Assembly: GCF_001698815.1 (NCBI RefSeq)
Contig: NZ_LGSI01000047.1
Location: 54,532-118,531 of the forward strand
DNA: 64,000 bases
DNA from: Pseudomonas syringae
Lineage (GTDB): Bacteria; Pseudomonadota; Gammaproteobacteria; Pseudomonadales; Pseudomonadaceae
Reading direction: 5' to 3'
Of the stretch, positions 10,550 to 19,968 are shown one piece after another (positions within the stretch are counted from its first letter, which is position 1; each line of letters begins with the position of its first letter). Below the pieces are notes generated by a model. It made no database searches and was not told the origin of the DNA. It saw nothing but the letters and a program-made list of their open reading frames with translations. A program made the position numbers and the translations under genes.

Positions 10550-10624
10550 GGCGGCAGTCCTTTGCGACAAAGCCGCGCAGTGTACCAAAAGAGGGCAACG
10601 CCGAATCGGTTGCCCTCCTGCGCT

Positions 10625-11161
10625 TTACGCCTTGATGAAATGTTCGCGATAGAAGCGCAGTTCGGCGATGGATTCACGAATGTCGTCCAGGGCCAGATGC
10701 GTGCTGCCTTTCTTGAATTTCAGCTCAGGCGACCAGCGCGCGGCCAGCTCCTTAAGGGTTGAAACGTCAAGGTTGCGGTAGTGAAAGTAGTTTTCCAGGG
10801 CAGACATGTGGCGATAAAGGAAGCGGCGATCCTGGCAAATACTGTTGCCGCAGATCGGCGAGCTGCGCTCCGGCACCCAGAGCTTGATGAACTCAAGCGT
10901 CTCGGCTTCGGCTTGAGCCATGCTGATGGTGCTCTCGCGAACCCGCTGAGTCAGGCCCGAACCGCCATGCTGACGCGTATTCCACTCGTCCATTTTGGCC
11001 AGCGTCTCGTCGCTCTGATGGATGGCGATGACCGGGCCTTCAGCCAAGGTATTGAGCTGGCTGTCAGTGATAATGGTGGCCATTTCAATGATGACGTCGG
11101 TGTCTGGGTCCAGACCGGTCATTTCCAGATCGATCCAGATCAGGTTCTGCTTGTTTTGCAT
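10625..11161 (-). CDS. orn: Oligoribonuclease
   Basis: DEDDh 3'-5' exoribonuclease that degrades very short RNAs, including the dinucleotide pGpG left from c-di-GMP breakdown. 178 aa. Exo [10 protein letters not shown] (about 10-18), Exo II with the [12 protein letters not shown] stretch (about 104-115) and Exo [16 protein letters not shown] (about 157-169) supply the acidic and His residues. It is divergent from rsgA across 100 bp that must hold both promoters, an arrangement conserved in gammaproteobacteria. Confidence 0.98.
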   Translation of the reverse strand: MQNKQNLIWIDLEMTGLDPDTDVIIEMATIITDSQLNTLAEGPVIAIHQSDETLAKMDEWNTRQHGGSGLTQRVRESTISMAQAEAETLEFIKLWVPERSSPICGNSICQDRRFLYRHMSALENYFHYRNLDVSTLKELAARWSPELKFKKGSTHLALDDIRESIAELRFYREHFIKA

Positions 11162-11261
11162 ATGTCGACTCCTCAGCGTAGGCGCGCAGTTTAGCTCACC
11201 CCGGCATGCTAGACTTCATCGCGTTTTATCTAATCAGCTGCTTTATCTACTCGGAACACCC

Positions 11262-12293
11262 ATGGCCAAACGCCAACTCAATCGTCGTCAGAACTGGCGC
11301 ATCGAAAAGATCCAGGGCGAGCGCGCTGCCCGCGTCGCCAAACGTGAGTCACTGACCCTGGAAACCCTTGAGGGCGGCGATCTTGGCCCTGAGCAGACCG
11401 GCCTGGTGATCGCTCACTTTGGTATTCAGGTCGAAGTCGAAGCCCAGGAAGGCGATCTGAGCGGACAAGTGTTCCGCTGCCATTTGCGCGCCAACCTGCC
11501 CGCACTGGTTACGGGCGACCGCGTCGTCTGGCGCGCCGGCAATCAGGGCATCGGCGTTATCGTCGCCCAGTTGCCGCGCACCACCGAGCTATGTCGACCG
11601 GACAGCCGTGGGCAACTCAAGCCGGTTGCCGCCAACGTCGATCTGATCGTGATTGTGTTTGCGCCAGCACCTGAACCCCATGCAAACCTGATCGACCGTT
11701 ATCTGGTCGCAGCCGAGCACGCCGGGATTCGTCCGCTGTTGCTGCTGAACAAATTTGATCTGATCGACGAGCAGAACGCACCTGCACTGAATGCGCTGTT
11801 GGCGGTTTACCGCACGCTGGGCTATCCGGTGCTGGAAGTGTCGGCGCATCAAGGCGATGGCATGCAACAACTGCAAACCCAGCTCGATGGGCACATCAGC
11901 GTGTTTGTCGGCCAGTCCGGCGTCGGCAAGTCTTCGCTGGTCAACAGCCTGCTGCCGGAAGTCGACACCCGCGTCGGTCCATTGTCCGAGTGGTCCGGCC
12001 AAGGCACGCACACCACCACCACGGCACGCTTGTTCCACTTCCCGGGTGGCGGCGAACTGATCGACTCCCCAGGGATTCGTGAATTCGGCCTCGGTCACGT
12101 TAGCCGTGCCGATGTGGAAGCGGGCTTTATCGAGTTCCACGAGCTGATCGGCCACTGCCGCTTCCGCGACTGCAAGCATGACCGCGAACCTGGTTGCGCA
12201 TTGATCATCGCCCTCGAAGAAGGTCGCGTGCAGCAGCAACGTATGAACAGCTATCGCTCGATCATCGCCAGCTTGCCGGAAAACAGTTATTGA
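11262..12293 (+). CDS. rsgA: RsgA (YjeQ), small-subunit-dependent GTPase
   Basis: Circularly permuted GTPase that acts late in 30S subunit maturation. 343 aa from the ATG at 11262 ([13 protein letters not shown]). A basic N-terminus and OB fold (about 40-110) precede the permuted G motifs: NKFDLID (G4, about 165), [15 protein letters not shown] (G1, about 220) and [10 protein letters not shown] (G3). A C-terminal zinc-binding segment has [14 protein letters not shown]. Longer in-frame starts run into the orn promoter region and lack support. Confidence 0.96.
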   Translation: MAKRQLNRRQNWRIEKIQGERAARVAKRESLTLETLEGGDLGPEQTGLVIAHFGIQVEVEAQEGDLSGQVFRCHLRANLPALVTGDRVVWRAGNQGIGVIVAQLPRTTELCRPDSRGQLKPVAANVDLIVIVFAPAPEPHANLIDRYLVAAEHAGIRPLLLLNKFDLIDEQNAPALNALLAVYRTLGYPVLEVSAHQGDGMQQLQTQLDGHISVFVGQSGVGKSSLVNSLLPEVDTRVGPLSEWSGQGTHTTTTARLFHFPGGGELIDSPGIREFGLGHVSRADVEAGFIEFHELIGHCRFRDCKHDREPGCALIIALEEGRVQQQRMNSYRSIIASLPENSY

Positions 12294-12318
12294 TTCGGTA
12301 ATGACGAGCATGACCATT

Positions 12319-12408
12319 GTAGGAGGGGATTTATCCCCGAAGGCGTCGGTGCAGCAGATGATTATTCTGCGTCTGGAATGCCCTATTCGGGGATAAATCC
12401 CCTCCTAC
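12319..12408. repeat. REPIN-like inverted repeat, GTAGGAGGGGATTTATCCCC type
   Basis: Two perfect 23-bp inverted arms (12319-12341 and 12386-12408, head GTAGGAGGGGATTTATCCCC) flank a 44-bp centre. Each arm also contains its own small palindrome (GGGGATttATCCCC), the typical REP hairpin. It lies downstream of rsgA before a rho-independent terminator. Confidence 0.88.
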
Positions 12409-12415
12409 GGCTTGA

Positions 12416-12453
12416 AACAAAAAAGCCCGGATTCGTTTGAGTCCGGGCTTTTT
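12416..12453. terminator. Bidirectional rho-independent terminator between rsgA and motB
   Basis: Stem AAAAGCCCGGA (12421-12431) pairs exactly with TCCGGGCTTTT (12442-12452) around a 10-nt loop, with A-tracts on one side and T-tracts on the other. It can end both the plus-strand rsgA transcript and the minus-strand motAB transcript. Confidence 0.9.
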
Positions 12454-12461
12454 GTTTGCCG

Positions 12462-13478
12462 CTAGTTCTTCGTCTCATCCATCTTCAGCGTGCCATCCTC
12501 GAAGATATTCAGCTTCTGCCGAAGTTCATGAGGCTGGGCGTACGCCTGCGGATCGGGTGGTGGTTTGTTCGACGCTCCGGGCGGCGCTGCGGGCGCGGCC
12601 GGTTTCGGAGTGGTATTGCCATCGCCCACGCCGTGCGTACCTTCAATACGCTGCTGTGCCTTTTTGGTCATCACCACGATATCGATCCTGCGGTTCACCG
12701 GATTGAACGGCTGGTTGCGGTCATACAACGCAGATGATGCATAACCCACGACCCGGGCGACCTGGTTTTCCGGATACGTGCCCGCGATCAGCGCTCGACG
12801 CGCCGCGTTGGCACGGTTGGCCGACAATTCCCAGTTACCGTAATCGCCATTGCCCACGAAAGGCTTGGCGTCGGTGTGACCACTGATGCTGATCTTGTTC
12901 GGCACCGCTTTGATGGTGTCGGCCATTGCCAGCAGAATGTCTTCGAAATACGGCTTGAGACGCGCACTGCCCGAATCGAACATCGGCCGGTTGTCCGCAT
13001 CCGTGATCTGGATGCGCAAACCGTCCTGCGTAATCTCGAAATGGATCTGATCCTTGAATTTCTGCAGTTCCGGGTTTTCGTTGATCTTGTTCTGCAGTTC
13101 TTGCAGGAGCATCTCCAGACGTTCCTGCTCGACCGCTTCAGCCTTGGCTTCTGCCGAGTCGGACTCGATGGGAACGCTGTCCGGGGTCGGCGTGGATTTG
13201 ATCTCGGGGTTCAGGGTCTGGTCCGGCGACATCTCCGGCGAACCACCCAGATCAATCACGTAGGGCGAACCGCTGTCGGAAAACCCCACCGGATCCTTGA
13301 AGTAACCGGCAATGGCCAGCAACTGCTCGGGTGTGGCCGATGACATCAGCCACAGCACCAGGAAGAACGCCATCATCGCGGTAGCAAAGTCGGCGAAGGC
13401 GATTTTCCATGCCCCGCCGTGGTGTCCGCCTTCATAGCGCTTGACGCGCTTGATGATTATCGGCTGATTATTTTCCAT
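12462..13478 (-). CDS. motB: MotB, flagellar stator protein
   Basis: Peptidoglycan-anchored stator subunit that couples proton flow to flagellar rotation. 338 aa. A short basic cytoplasmic N-terminus leads to a single membrane helix containing the proton-binding Asp30 (AFADFATAMMAFFLVLWLM). A plug/linker region (about 60-155) and an OmpA-like peptidoglycan-binding domain (about 165-280, SGHTDAKPF, NWELSANRANAARR) follow. The last 55 residues are a Pro/Ala-rich tail. It begins 3 nt after the motA stop. Confidence 0.96.
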   Translation of the reverse strand: MENNQPIIIKRVKRYEGGHHGGAWKIAFADFATAMMAFFLVLWLMSSATPEQLLAIAGYFKDPVGFSDSGSPYVIDLGGSPEMSPDQTLNPEIKSTPTPDSVPIESDSAEAKAEAVEQERLEMLLQELQNKINENPELQKFKDQIHFEITQDGLRIQITDADNRPMFDSGSARLKPYFEDILLAMADTIKAVPNKISISGHTDAKPFVGNGDYGNWELSANRANAARRALIAGTYPENQVARVVGYASSALYDRNQPFNPVNRRIDIVVMTKKAQQRIEGTHGVGDGNTTPKPAAPAAPPGASNKPPPDPQAYAQPHELRQKLNIFEDGTLKMDETKN

Positions 13479-13481
13479 GAC

Positions 13482-14333
13482 TTAACGACCGCGAACCGCT
13501 TGCTCCAGCTCGCTGAAGCTGGGCCGATGCGCGGGATACAGGACTTTGCGACCAAACTCGACGGCCAGCGACGGCGGCATGCCAGACGCCGAAGCCACCA
13601 GCGATGCCTTGATGGCTTCGTAGACGTTCAGCTCTTCCTTGGCATCGTGGGCCAGGGATGTGGCCAGCGGGCCGAAAAAGCCGTAGGCCGCGAGAATACC
13701 GAAGAACGTACCGACGAGGGCCGCGCCCACGTGGTTACCGATGGCTGCCTTGTCGCCGTCACCCAGCGAGGCCATGGTCACCACGATACCGAGTACTGCC
13801 GCGACGATACCGAAGCCGGGCATACCGTCGGCGATGCCGGTAATGGCGTGGGATGGATGCCCGAGTTCTTCCTTGATGCTTTGCAGTTCCATGTCGAACA
13901 GGCCTTCCAGCTCATGGGGAGCCATGTTGCCCGAGGACATGATGCGCAGGTAATCACAGATGTACGCCGTCATTCGCTCGTCTTTGAGCACGCCCGGGTA
14001 TTTGGCGAAGATCGGGCTGGCCGACGCATCCTCGATATCCCCTTCAATCGCCATCATGCCTTCGCGGCGGCTCTTGTTGAGGATTTCGTACACCAGGCCA
14101 AGGACTTCGAGGTAATACGCGTGAGTGAAGCGCGTGCTGAACATCTTCAGCGACTTCTTCATCACGTGCATGGTCATGTAGCCGGGGTTGGCCTGCAGGA
14201 ACGCGCCCAATGCCGCGCCACCGATGATCAGGACCTCGAAAGGCTGGATCAGTGCTGCAATCTTGCCGTGAGACAGAACGTATCCGCCGAGCACGCTCGC
14301 GAAAACGACAATGATGCCGATAATTTTAGCCAT
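13482..14333 (-). CDS. motA: MotA, flagellar stator protein
   Basis: Inner-membrane stator subunit. 283 aa with four hydrophobic segments (about 2-20, 32-52, 170-192, 200-222). A large cytoplasmic loop holds the charged residues that contact the rotor protein FliG. The family motifs PGFGIVAAVLGIVVTM and VGAALVGTFFGILAAYGF are present. Expression is likely under FliA (sigma-28), see the promoter at 14402-14428. It heads the motAB operon and is divergent from the HDOD gene. Confidence 0.97.
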   Translation of the reverse strand: MAKIIGIIVVFASVLGGYVLSHGKIAALIQPFEVLIIGGAALGAFLQANPGYMTMHVMKKSLKMFSTRFTHAYYLEVLGLVYEILNKSRREGMMAIEGDIEDASASPIFAKYPGVLKDERMTAYICDYLRIMSSGNMAPHELEGLFDMELQSIKEELGHPSHAITGIADGMPGFGIVAAVLGIVVTMASLGDGDKAAIGNHVGAALVGTFFGILAAYGFFGPLATSLAHDAKEELNVYEAIKASLVASASGMPPSLAVEFGRKVLYPAHRPSFSELEQAVRGR

Positions 14334-14401
14334 AGGTAGGAACTACTTACCAAGTCGGATTCAGGGACATGTTGCGGAAGTTCGTGAAACTCTTCTTCTA
14401 C

Positions 14402-14428
14402 TTATCGGCATATGTGGGCCAGACTATA
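14402..14428 (-). promoter_or_regulatory. Sigma-28 (FliA) promoter for motAB
   Basis: Read on the minus strand, TATAGTCT (14428-14421), 11 nt, then GCCGATAA (14409-14402). The -10 is an exact match to the flagellar sigma-28 consensus GCCGATAA and the -35 matches TAAAGTTT at 6 of 8 positions with exact 11-nt spacing. Transcription would start about 60 nt before the motA ATG. The match is directly visible; activity is inferred. Confidence 0.8.
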
Positions 14429-14543
14429 GGCCACTATGAGGAAAAGCCAGCCGAGCCTTGAACGGCGGCCCGCAACCTGATGTCCTACCCTGAAGTTTCG
14501 CAGTCCATACTGCCTAAAATATCCAGTCGTACAGGCCTGATGC

Positions 14544-16079
14544 ATGCCTCCAGATACCTCGACACCGCTACCTGCTCCCAAGACCCTCGACGCCTGGATC
14601 AAGCAGCTCGATAGCGTTGCGCTGCCCGTGCCTGCGGCCAATCACAAACGCGTCCGTTCCGCGCTTAACGACAGCCGCCGTTCGCTGCGTGATATCGCCG
14701 ACATGGTCCAGGACAGCCCGGCGCTGGTGCTCAGCGTCATGCGCGAGGCCAATCACCACACCAACAAACTGGCAGAGCCGGCAGAAAGTCTTGAGGTGGC
14801 AATCAATCGTCTCGGCCTGGCACGCACGGAAGTGCTGCTCAATCGCCTGCCGACGCTGGAAGCAGATGAAATTCCCGCTGCGTTTCGCCAACTGCTGCTG
14901 GTCAGCCAACACGCTACGCAGCAGGCCAGTGGTCTGTTCGCCGGACGTCTGGCGCGGCTCTGGCAGGATATTCACCTGGGCAGCCTGCTGTTTCTCTCGC
15001 CTTTGTGGCCGATGGCGCTGACGTATCCCAAGCTGCTTGATGAATGGGAAATGCGCGTCATCCATCAAGGCGAGTCTTCTCGCGTCGTGGAAAAGCAATT
15101 GTTTGGCGTCAGCCTGCTGGAGCTGTGCGTCGCCATGGCCGAGCTTTGGCATCTGCCGCTGTGGGTGACACTGGGTTATCGCCTGCTGATCAGCGAACGG
15201 CGTCAGCTGGTAAAAGCCATGCGCATCGCCCGCAACAATGACGACCCGCTGCTCCAGCAACAACTCATGGACGCCGACCCTCATTTGCATCGCTGGTTGA
15301 ATCAGCCAGCCAATACGGTGTTGCTGGGCAACGGTCTGGCGCTCGCGGCCCAGCAGGCCTGGGACAGCCCGCATTGCCTGCGCTGGGAGCTGCTGACCAG
15401 TCTGTATCTGCAACAACCGCTGGATGCCGTTCAACAACAGGTGCATCAGAACGCCGCCAGCAGTGCCCGCCATCACGCCGCTGCGGGAATATGGCATCCA
15501 GCCGAAGCGCTGCTCTGGCCGTGGGACACTCGCCGGGTCCATCGCGGCATGCTGCCCGCCCCGCCGCCCTCTGCCGAAGCCCTGCAAGACTGGCGCAAAC
15601 ACTGTGCCGAGCTGCTGATCGAGCCGAGCCCGTTCAATAACGCCATGCACTTGACCACGTCTTCGCGTGACGCCTTGCTGTCCTGCGGCATGCAACGGGT
15701 CATGCTGATGATGACGGACAAGACGGCAACCATGCTGCGGGTTCACCAGATCGGTGGATTGCAGAAGGAAGCCGCAGAAACCGTGCTGTACATAAAAGAA
15801 AGCACGGTGTTGCAGCGTTTGCTCGCGCAACCCACTCAACTGCGCATGACGCCCGCCAACATCGATCAGTTCTCAGCGTTGCTGCCGGGCAGCATCAGAG
15901 GCCTGTTCAAGGGCAAGCATTGGTTGATTCGCTCCCTGAGCAGCAACGGCAAAGTGGTGATGCTGGTGTTCGCCGACCAGGGCGGCGGGCCGCTTTCGGA
16001 GATATCCGTACAAGCTTTCGGAAAAACCTGTCAATGCATCGAGCGGGCGATGACCAGCTTTAGTGGTCGCAAAGCCTGA
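14544..16079 (+). CDS. HDOD-domain signalling protein
   Basis: A 511-aa cytosolic protein. Residues about 15-200 match the HDOD domain (LDSVALPVPAANHKRVRSAL, DIADMVQDSPALVLSVMREANHH, VAINRLGLARTEVLLNRLP), a non-enzymatic relative of HD phosphohydrolases found in c-di-GMP and stress signalling proteins. The rest (about 210-511) is helical then alpha/beta with no recognised family. It starts at the ATG at 14544, divergent from motA, and ends 47 bp before rhdA. Its position matches PA4955 of P. aeruginosa (from memory). Function unknown. Confidence 0.85.
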   Translation: MPPDTSTPLPAPKTLDAWIKQLDSVALPVPAANHKRVRSALNDSRRSLRDIADMVQDSPALVLSVMREANHHTNKLAEPAESLEVAINRLGLARTEVLLNRLPTLEADEIPAAFRQLLLVSQHATQQASGLFAGRLARLWQDIHLGSLLFLSPLWPMALTYPKLLDEWEMRVIHQGESSRVVEKQLFGVSLLELCVAMAELWHLPLWVTLGYRLLISERRQLVKAMRIARNNDDPLLQQQLMDADPHLHRWLNQPANTVLLGNGLALAAQQAWDSPHCLRWELLTSLYLQQPLDAVQQQVHQNAASSARHHAAAGIWHPAEALLWPWDTRRVHRGMLPAPPPSAEALQDWRKHCAELLIEPSPFNNAMHLTTSSRDALLSCGMQRVMLMMTDKTATMLRVHQIGGLQKEAAETVLYIKESTVLQRLLAQPTQLRMTPANIDQFSALLPGSIRGLFKGKHWLIRSLSSNGKVVMLVFADQGGGPLSEISVQAFGKTCQCIERAMTSFSGRKA

Positions 16080-16125
16080 CAGCTGGGCTACAATTCGCCT
16101 CTTTTTCCGATATTGGAGGCTGCAC

Positions 16126-16941
16126 ATGTCCGTCTTCTCTAGCCTGCCGCTGGTCATCGAGCCCAGCGACCTGCTGGCACGCCTCGACGCGCCGGAGCTG
16201 ATTCTGGTAGATCTGACCAGCAGCGCCCGGTATGACGCCGGACACATCCCTGGCGCACGATTTGTCGATCCCAAGCGCACGCAACTGGGCCAGCCTCCTG
16301 CCCCCGGCCTGTTGCCGGCGCAAGCGCAACTCGAAGCGCTGTTTGGCGAGCTGGGCCATAACCCGAACGCGGTCTACGTGGTCTATGACGACGAAGGCGG
16401 CGGTTGGGCAGGGCGATTTATTTGGTTACTGGATGTTATCGGCCACCATCAGTATCACTACGTGGATGGCGGACTTCTTGCCTGGCAGGCTGAAGGCCTG
16501 CAGCTCTCCACCGACGTCCCGCCATCTGCCAGCCAGCCGGTGTCCCTGACGCTGAACAGTGAACCCACCGCCACCCGCGAATACCTGCAAAGCCGCCTCG
16601 GCGCTGCCGATCTGGCCATCTGGGATGCCCGCGGCCCTACCGAATACTCAGGGGAAAAGGTCCTGGCCGCCAAAGCCGGGCACATCCCCGGCGCAGTCAA
16701 CTTCGAATGGACCGCAGGCATGGACCCGGCGCGCAATCTGCGCATCCGCGAAGACATCGCCGAAATCCTCGACAGCCTGGGCATCACCGCCGACAAGGAA
16801 GTGATTACCCATTGCCAGACCCACCATCGCTCCGGCTTCACCTATCTGGTGGCCAAGGCGCTGGGTTACCCGCGAGTCAAAGGCTATGCCGGCTCCTGGG
16901 GTGAATGGGGCAACCATCCGGACACACCAGTCGAACGCTGA
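16126..16941 (+). CDS. rhdA: Thiosulfate sulfurtransferase (rhodanese) RhdA
   Basis: Two-domain rhodanese of 271 aa that moves sulfane sulfur from thiosulfate to acceptors such as cyanide or thiols. The N-terminal rhodanese domain (about 8-125) is inactive; the C-terminal domain carries the active-site loop CQTHHRS with catalytic Cys230, the same unusual loop and numbering as Azotobacter RhdA rather than the common CRxGxR/T form. The start at the ATG at 16126 follows TTGGAGG. psd follows 57 bp downstream. Confidence 0.94.
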   Translation: MSVFSSLPLVIEPSDLLARLDAPELILVDLTSSARYDAGHIPGARFVDPKRTQLGQPPAPGLLPAQAQLEALFGELGHNPNAVYVVYDDEGGGWAGRFIWLLDVIGHHQYHYVDGGLLAWQAEGLQLSTDVPPSASQPVSLTLNSEPTATREYLQSRLGAADLAIWDARGPTEYSGEKVLAAKAGHIPGAVNFEWTAGMDPARNLRIREDIAEILDSLGITADKEVITHCQTHHRSGFTYLVAKALGYPRVKGYAGSWGEWGNHPDTPVER

Positions 16942-16998
16942 CAGCAGGCCGACTTGTAACATTACGTTCAGCACACCTTTATCGTTTTAGGAATTTTG

Positions 16999-17862
16999 AT
17001 GAAAAAGCGTCTGTTTATCTTCAGCCAGTATTTATTGCCGCACCACTTGCTGTCCCGTCTGGCCGGCTGCGTTGCCGAATGCCGGGTACGCTGGTTCAAG
17101 AACGCCTTCACCGCATGGTTCGCCCGTCGTTATCAGGTGGATATGTCCCTGGCGCTGGTGGAAGACCTCACCGCTTATGAGCACTTCAACGCGTTCTTTA
17201 CCCGCGCATTGAAACCCGACGCTCGCCCGCTGGACGTCACGCCGGGCGCGATTCTCTGCCCGGCCGATGGCGCGATCAGCCAGCTAGGCCCGATCGATCA
17301 CGGCCGGATCTTCCAGGCCAAAGGCCACAGCTTCAGCGTGCTTGAACTGTTGGGCGGCGACGCCAGCCTGTCAGCGCCGTTCATGGGCGGCGAGTTCGCG
17401 ACGGTTTACCTGTCGCCGAAGGATTATCACCGGGTCCACATGCCATTGGCGGGAACCCTGCGCGAGATGGTTTATGTGCCTGGGCGGATTTTTTCGGTCA
17501 ACCAGACCACTGCCGAGAACGTGCCGGAACTGTTCGCCCGCAATGAACGCGTGGTCTGCCTGTTCGACACCGAGCGCGGTCCGATGGCCGTAGTACTGGT
17601 CGGCGCCATGATCGTGGCGTCCATCGAAACCGTCTGGGCTGGGCTGGTCACTCCGCCAAAGCGCGAGCTGAAAACCTTCCGCTACGACGAAGCCGCCCGG
17701 GCGCCGATCCATCTGGAGAAAGGTGCCGAACTGGGCCGCTTCAAACTGGGCTCCACCGCCATCGTTCTGTTCGGACCCAACCAGATTAAATGGGCTGAGG
17801 AACTGGCCGCGGGCTCACCCGTCAAAATGGGTGAAATGCTCGCGTCGCCTGTAACGCTCTGA
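16999..17862 (+). CDS. psd: Phosphatidylserine decarboxylase proenzyme
   Basis: Pyruvoyl-dependent inner-membrane enzyme making phosphatidylethanolamine from phosphatidylserine. 287 aa. The autocleavage motif LGST is at 250-253, splitting Gly251-Ser252 into beta and alpha chains; the Asp90 (CPADGAIS) and His147 (YHRVHMPL) residues needed for self-processing are in place. The ATG at 16999 (MKKRLFIFSQYLLP) is used; a TTG directly before it would only add one residue. It is probably coexpressed with rhdA. Confidence 0.97.
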   Translation: MKKRLFIFSQYLLPHHLLSRLAGCVAECRVRWFKNAFTAWFARRYQVDMSLALVEDLTAYEHFNAFFTRALKPDARPLDVTPGAILCPADGAISQLGPIDHGRIFQAKGHSFSVLELLGGDASLSAPFMGGEFATVYLSPKDYHRVHMPLAGTLREMVYVPGRIFSVNQTTAENVPELFARNERVVCLFDTERGPMAVVLVGAMIVASIETVWAGLVTPPKRELKTFRYDEAARAPIHLEKGAELGRFKLGSTAIVLFGPNQIKWAEELAAGSPVKMGEMLASPVTL

Positions 17863-17872
17863 GCACAAAGTA

Positions 17873-17940
17873 CAGCCCGTGCTGAACAGTGGCGAATGGA
17901 AGCGACTCTGCCTTCCTTCGCATTTGTACAACACGGGCTG
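17873..17940. other. Structured intergenic hairpin after psd
   Basis: CAGCCCGTG (17873-17881) pairs with CACGGGCTG (17932-17940), and inside it GCGAA with GGAAG pairs with CTTCC and TTCGC. The result is a long imperfect stem without a following T-run. It may be a weak terminator or RNA-stabilising structure between psd and the next plus-strand gene. The pairing is visible; the role is unknown. Confidence 0.4.
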
Positions 17941-18099
17941 CGACCACAGGCCGATGCTGTTAAAGTCACGGCATCGGCGCTGTAGAAAACTTCGCGTTTT
18001 ATTGACGCAGATTGCACGACTTTCAACGAGTAGATGCTATTAACGCGTGAATCGAATGCAGCCGTTCGGGCCAGTAAGCAGTTGGAGTTTGCCTGTCAC

Positions 18100-19887
18100 A
18101 TGAGTATTTCAAGCCTCCCCGTGTTGTTGCGTGTGCCCACGCCGACGCAGTCGAGCCTGACATTCTGTGAAACAAACCCTCGCGACCTGAAACGCTGGAT
18201 CTCTACCCTGCCCAAAGCCAACCTGGGCGAAATGGCGCGCCAGCTCTATCAAGGGCTCAGCGAACTCAACCAGTTACTCACCCCCAGCGACAATCGCCTG
18301 CAAATGCTTGAGCTGCTGCGGCCCGAGGTGTACTTCGTCTGCAAGCACCTGGAGCGGCACTTCCTCAATCAGGCCATCGTTCTCGACGAGCGCCCGCGCA
18401 AGGTCGCCAATCTTTGCCAGGCTCTGCAAAACCACCTCGCCGTGGGCTACAAGCTGATCATCCACCGCGTGGCTGCGCGCCTGACCAAAGACCGCATCCC
18501 GCTGCTGAGCACCGCATTGCAACGGGCGCTGCATTGCCTTAACGGTCCGTTGATTCGCGCCAACCAGTTGTACTGTCCAGTTCAGGAAGGTCTGTGGCTG
18601 GAGATGCACAAGATTTATCAGATCGCTCGCCAACACCAGTTGCATCTGGTTGCGGTGAACGATGAACTGGCTCACAACGTCAAGACCCTGACCGTCGAAC
18701 AGACCTACATCGTTGCCTTGTTGATGGGTTGTTCACGCTGCAACCAGATGCGTCAGCTCAATATCGGGCGTCTCGCCGAAGTGCTGGATTCGTGGAGTTC
18801 GCTGGTCCGCCTGCAACTTCCGGCCGACGACAACAGCCTGTTCGCACTTGCGACCGACCAGGACAAGCCGCCGCTCTATACCTCGCTGTTCACCGAACAA
18901 CAGATCCCGCAGCTGGTGGGCATGCATACCCAGGCGCTGGCGGCGATGATCAATCGCTATCTGGAAACACCTGCCGAACTGCGCTCGCAATTGCCGCTGC
19001 TGATTCCCCATGGCGTCACCACCGATTTGTTGCAACATCTGGCGGCGGCCTGGGGTGACGTGGCCGAGCGCACGTTTCAGCGCACGCCGGGCCAAGGCAC
19101 GCTGAATCTGTGCATCGGCATGAGCGCACTGCACTATTACCTCGGCGGCCAGCGCTCATTCAGTGAAATGCTGCAATTGCCGATCATCAGTCAGGCCGCG
19201 CAATTCAAGATGGAACTGGTCGGCGACAAGCCGGACGATCCCTGGGCCAGCGCGTTCGATACCCAGCGTGGCAACACCTCGGCGGTGCTGCTGCCCTTCG
19301 AAGAAATCCAGTACCAGCAAAGCGAGGCCGAAGGCGGCGAAGCGGCGTCCAATGCCCAGCAGACCTTTACGACCCACGACCTGCACATTGTCAATCACAG
19401 CCCCGGCGGATATTGCCTGGCGTGGCCCAAGGAAGTGCCGCCGCAGTTGCAGGCCGGCGAACTGGTCGGCATTCAGGACGACGCCTGTCAGGGCTGGAGC
19501 ATTGCGGTTGTGCGCTGGGTGCGACAAGTGCGCAGCGGCGGCACGCAGATGGGGATCGAGTTGATCGCGCCATTCGCGCAACCCTGCGGCCTGCAGATGA
19601 TCAGGCCCGGACAGAACAGCCCTTACATGCGTTCGTTGCTGCTACCGGAAGTGCGGGCCATCGAGCAGCCAGCGACAATCCTGGCTCCGCGCCTGCCTTT
19701 CCAGGAAGGCAACAGCGTGATGATCAACATCGGCGGCGAAGAACGCGGCGGCGTCCTCAACAACCGACGCGCCAGCAGCGGCAGCTACAACCAGTTCGAA
19801 TACGAAACCTTCGAAGCGCCCAAGGAAACCGGCAGCGACCAGCCCAAGGCGGACCAGGAATTCGATTCGTTGTGGTCGTCGCTATAA
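18100..19887 (+). CDS. Large cytosolic protein with PilZ-like C-terminal domain
   Basis: A 595-aa protein from the ATG at 18100 (MSISSLPVLLRVP); an in-frame ATG at 18034 would add 22 residues without clear support. Residues about 30-420 are mostly helical, with no signal peptide or membrane segment. Residues about 425-540 look like a diverged PilZ barrel: HDLHIVNHSPGGYCLAW resembles the D/NxSxxG strand, and GTQMGIELIAPFA resembles the downstream GxE strand. The arginine-rich RxxxR motif of true c-di-GMP binders is not evident. It occupies the locus of PA4958, next to which P. aeruginosa carries fimX; fimX is absent here. Confidence 0.75.
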   Translation: MSISSLPVLLRVPTPTQSSLTFCETNPRDLKRWISTLPKANLGEMARQLYQGLSELNQLLTPSDNRLQMLELLRPEVYFVCKHLERHFLNQAIVLDERPRKVANLCQALQNHLAVGYKLIIHRVAARLTKDRIPLLSTALQRALHCLNGPLIRANQLYCPVQEGLWLEMHKIYQIARQHQLHLVAVNDELAHNVKTLTVEQTYIVALLMGCSRCNQMRQLNIGRLAEVLDSWSSLVRLQLPADDNSLFALATDQDKPPLYTSLFTEQQIPQLVGMHTQALAAMINRYLETPAELRSQLPLLIPHGVTTDLLQHLAAAWGDVAERTFQRTPGQGTLNLCIGMSALHYYLGGQRSFSEMLQLPIISQAAQFKMELVGDKPDDPWASAFDTQRGNTSAVLLPFEEIQYQQSEAEGGEAASNAQQTFTTHDLHIVNHSPGGYCLAWPKEVPPQLQAGELVGIQDDACQGWSIAVVRWVRQVRSGGTQMGIELIAPFAQPCGLQMIRPGQNSPYMRSLLLPEVRAIEQPATILAPRLPFQEGNSVMINIGGEERGGVLNNRRASSGSYNQFEYETFEAPKETGSDQPKADQEFDSLWSSL

Positions 19888-19904
19888 CACTGGACTAGAA
19901 CAAC

Positions 19905-19955
19905 TGTGGGAGCGAGCTTGCTCGCGAAGGCTTCGCGAGCAAGCTCGCTCCCACA
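19905..19955. repeat. Near-perfect REP palindrome between convergent genes
   Basis: 25-bp perfect inverted arms (TGTGGGAGCGAGCTTGCTCG then CGAAG) with a single-base centre at 19930. It lies between the convergent 3' ends of the PilZ-like gene and serB and could act as a transcript-end structure for both. This is the GTGGGAGCGAGCTTGCTCGC REP type. Confidence 0.9.
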
Positions 19956-19968
19956 AGATATCCATCAC

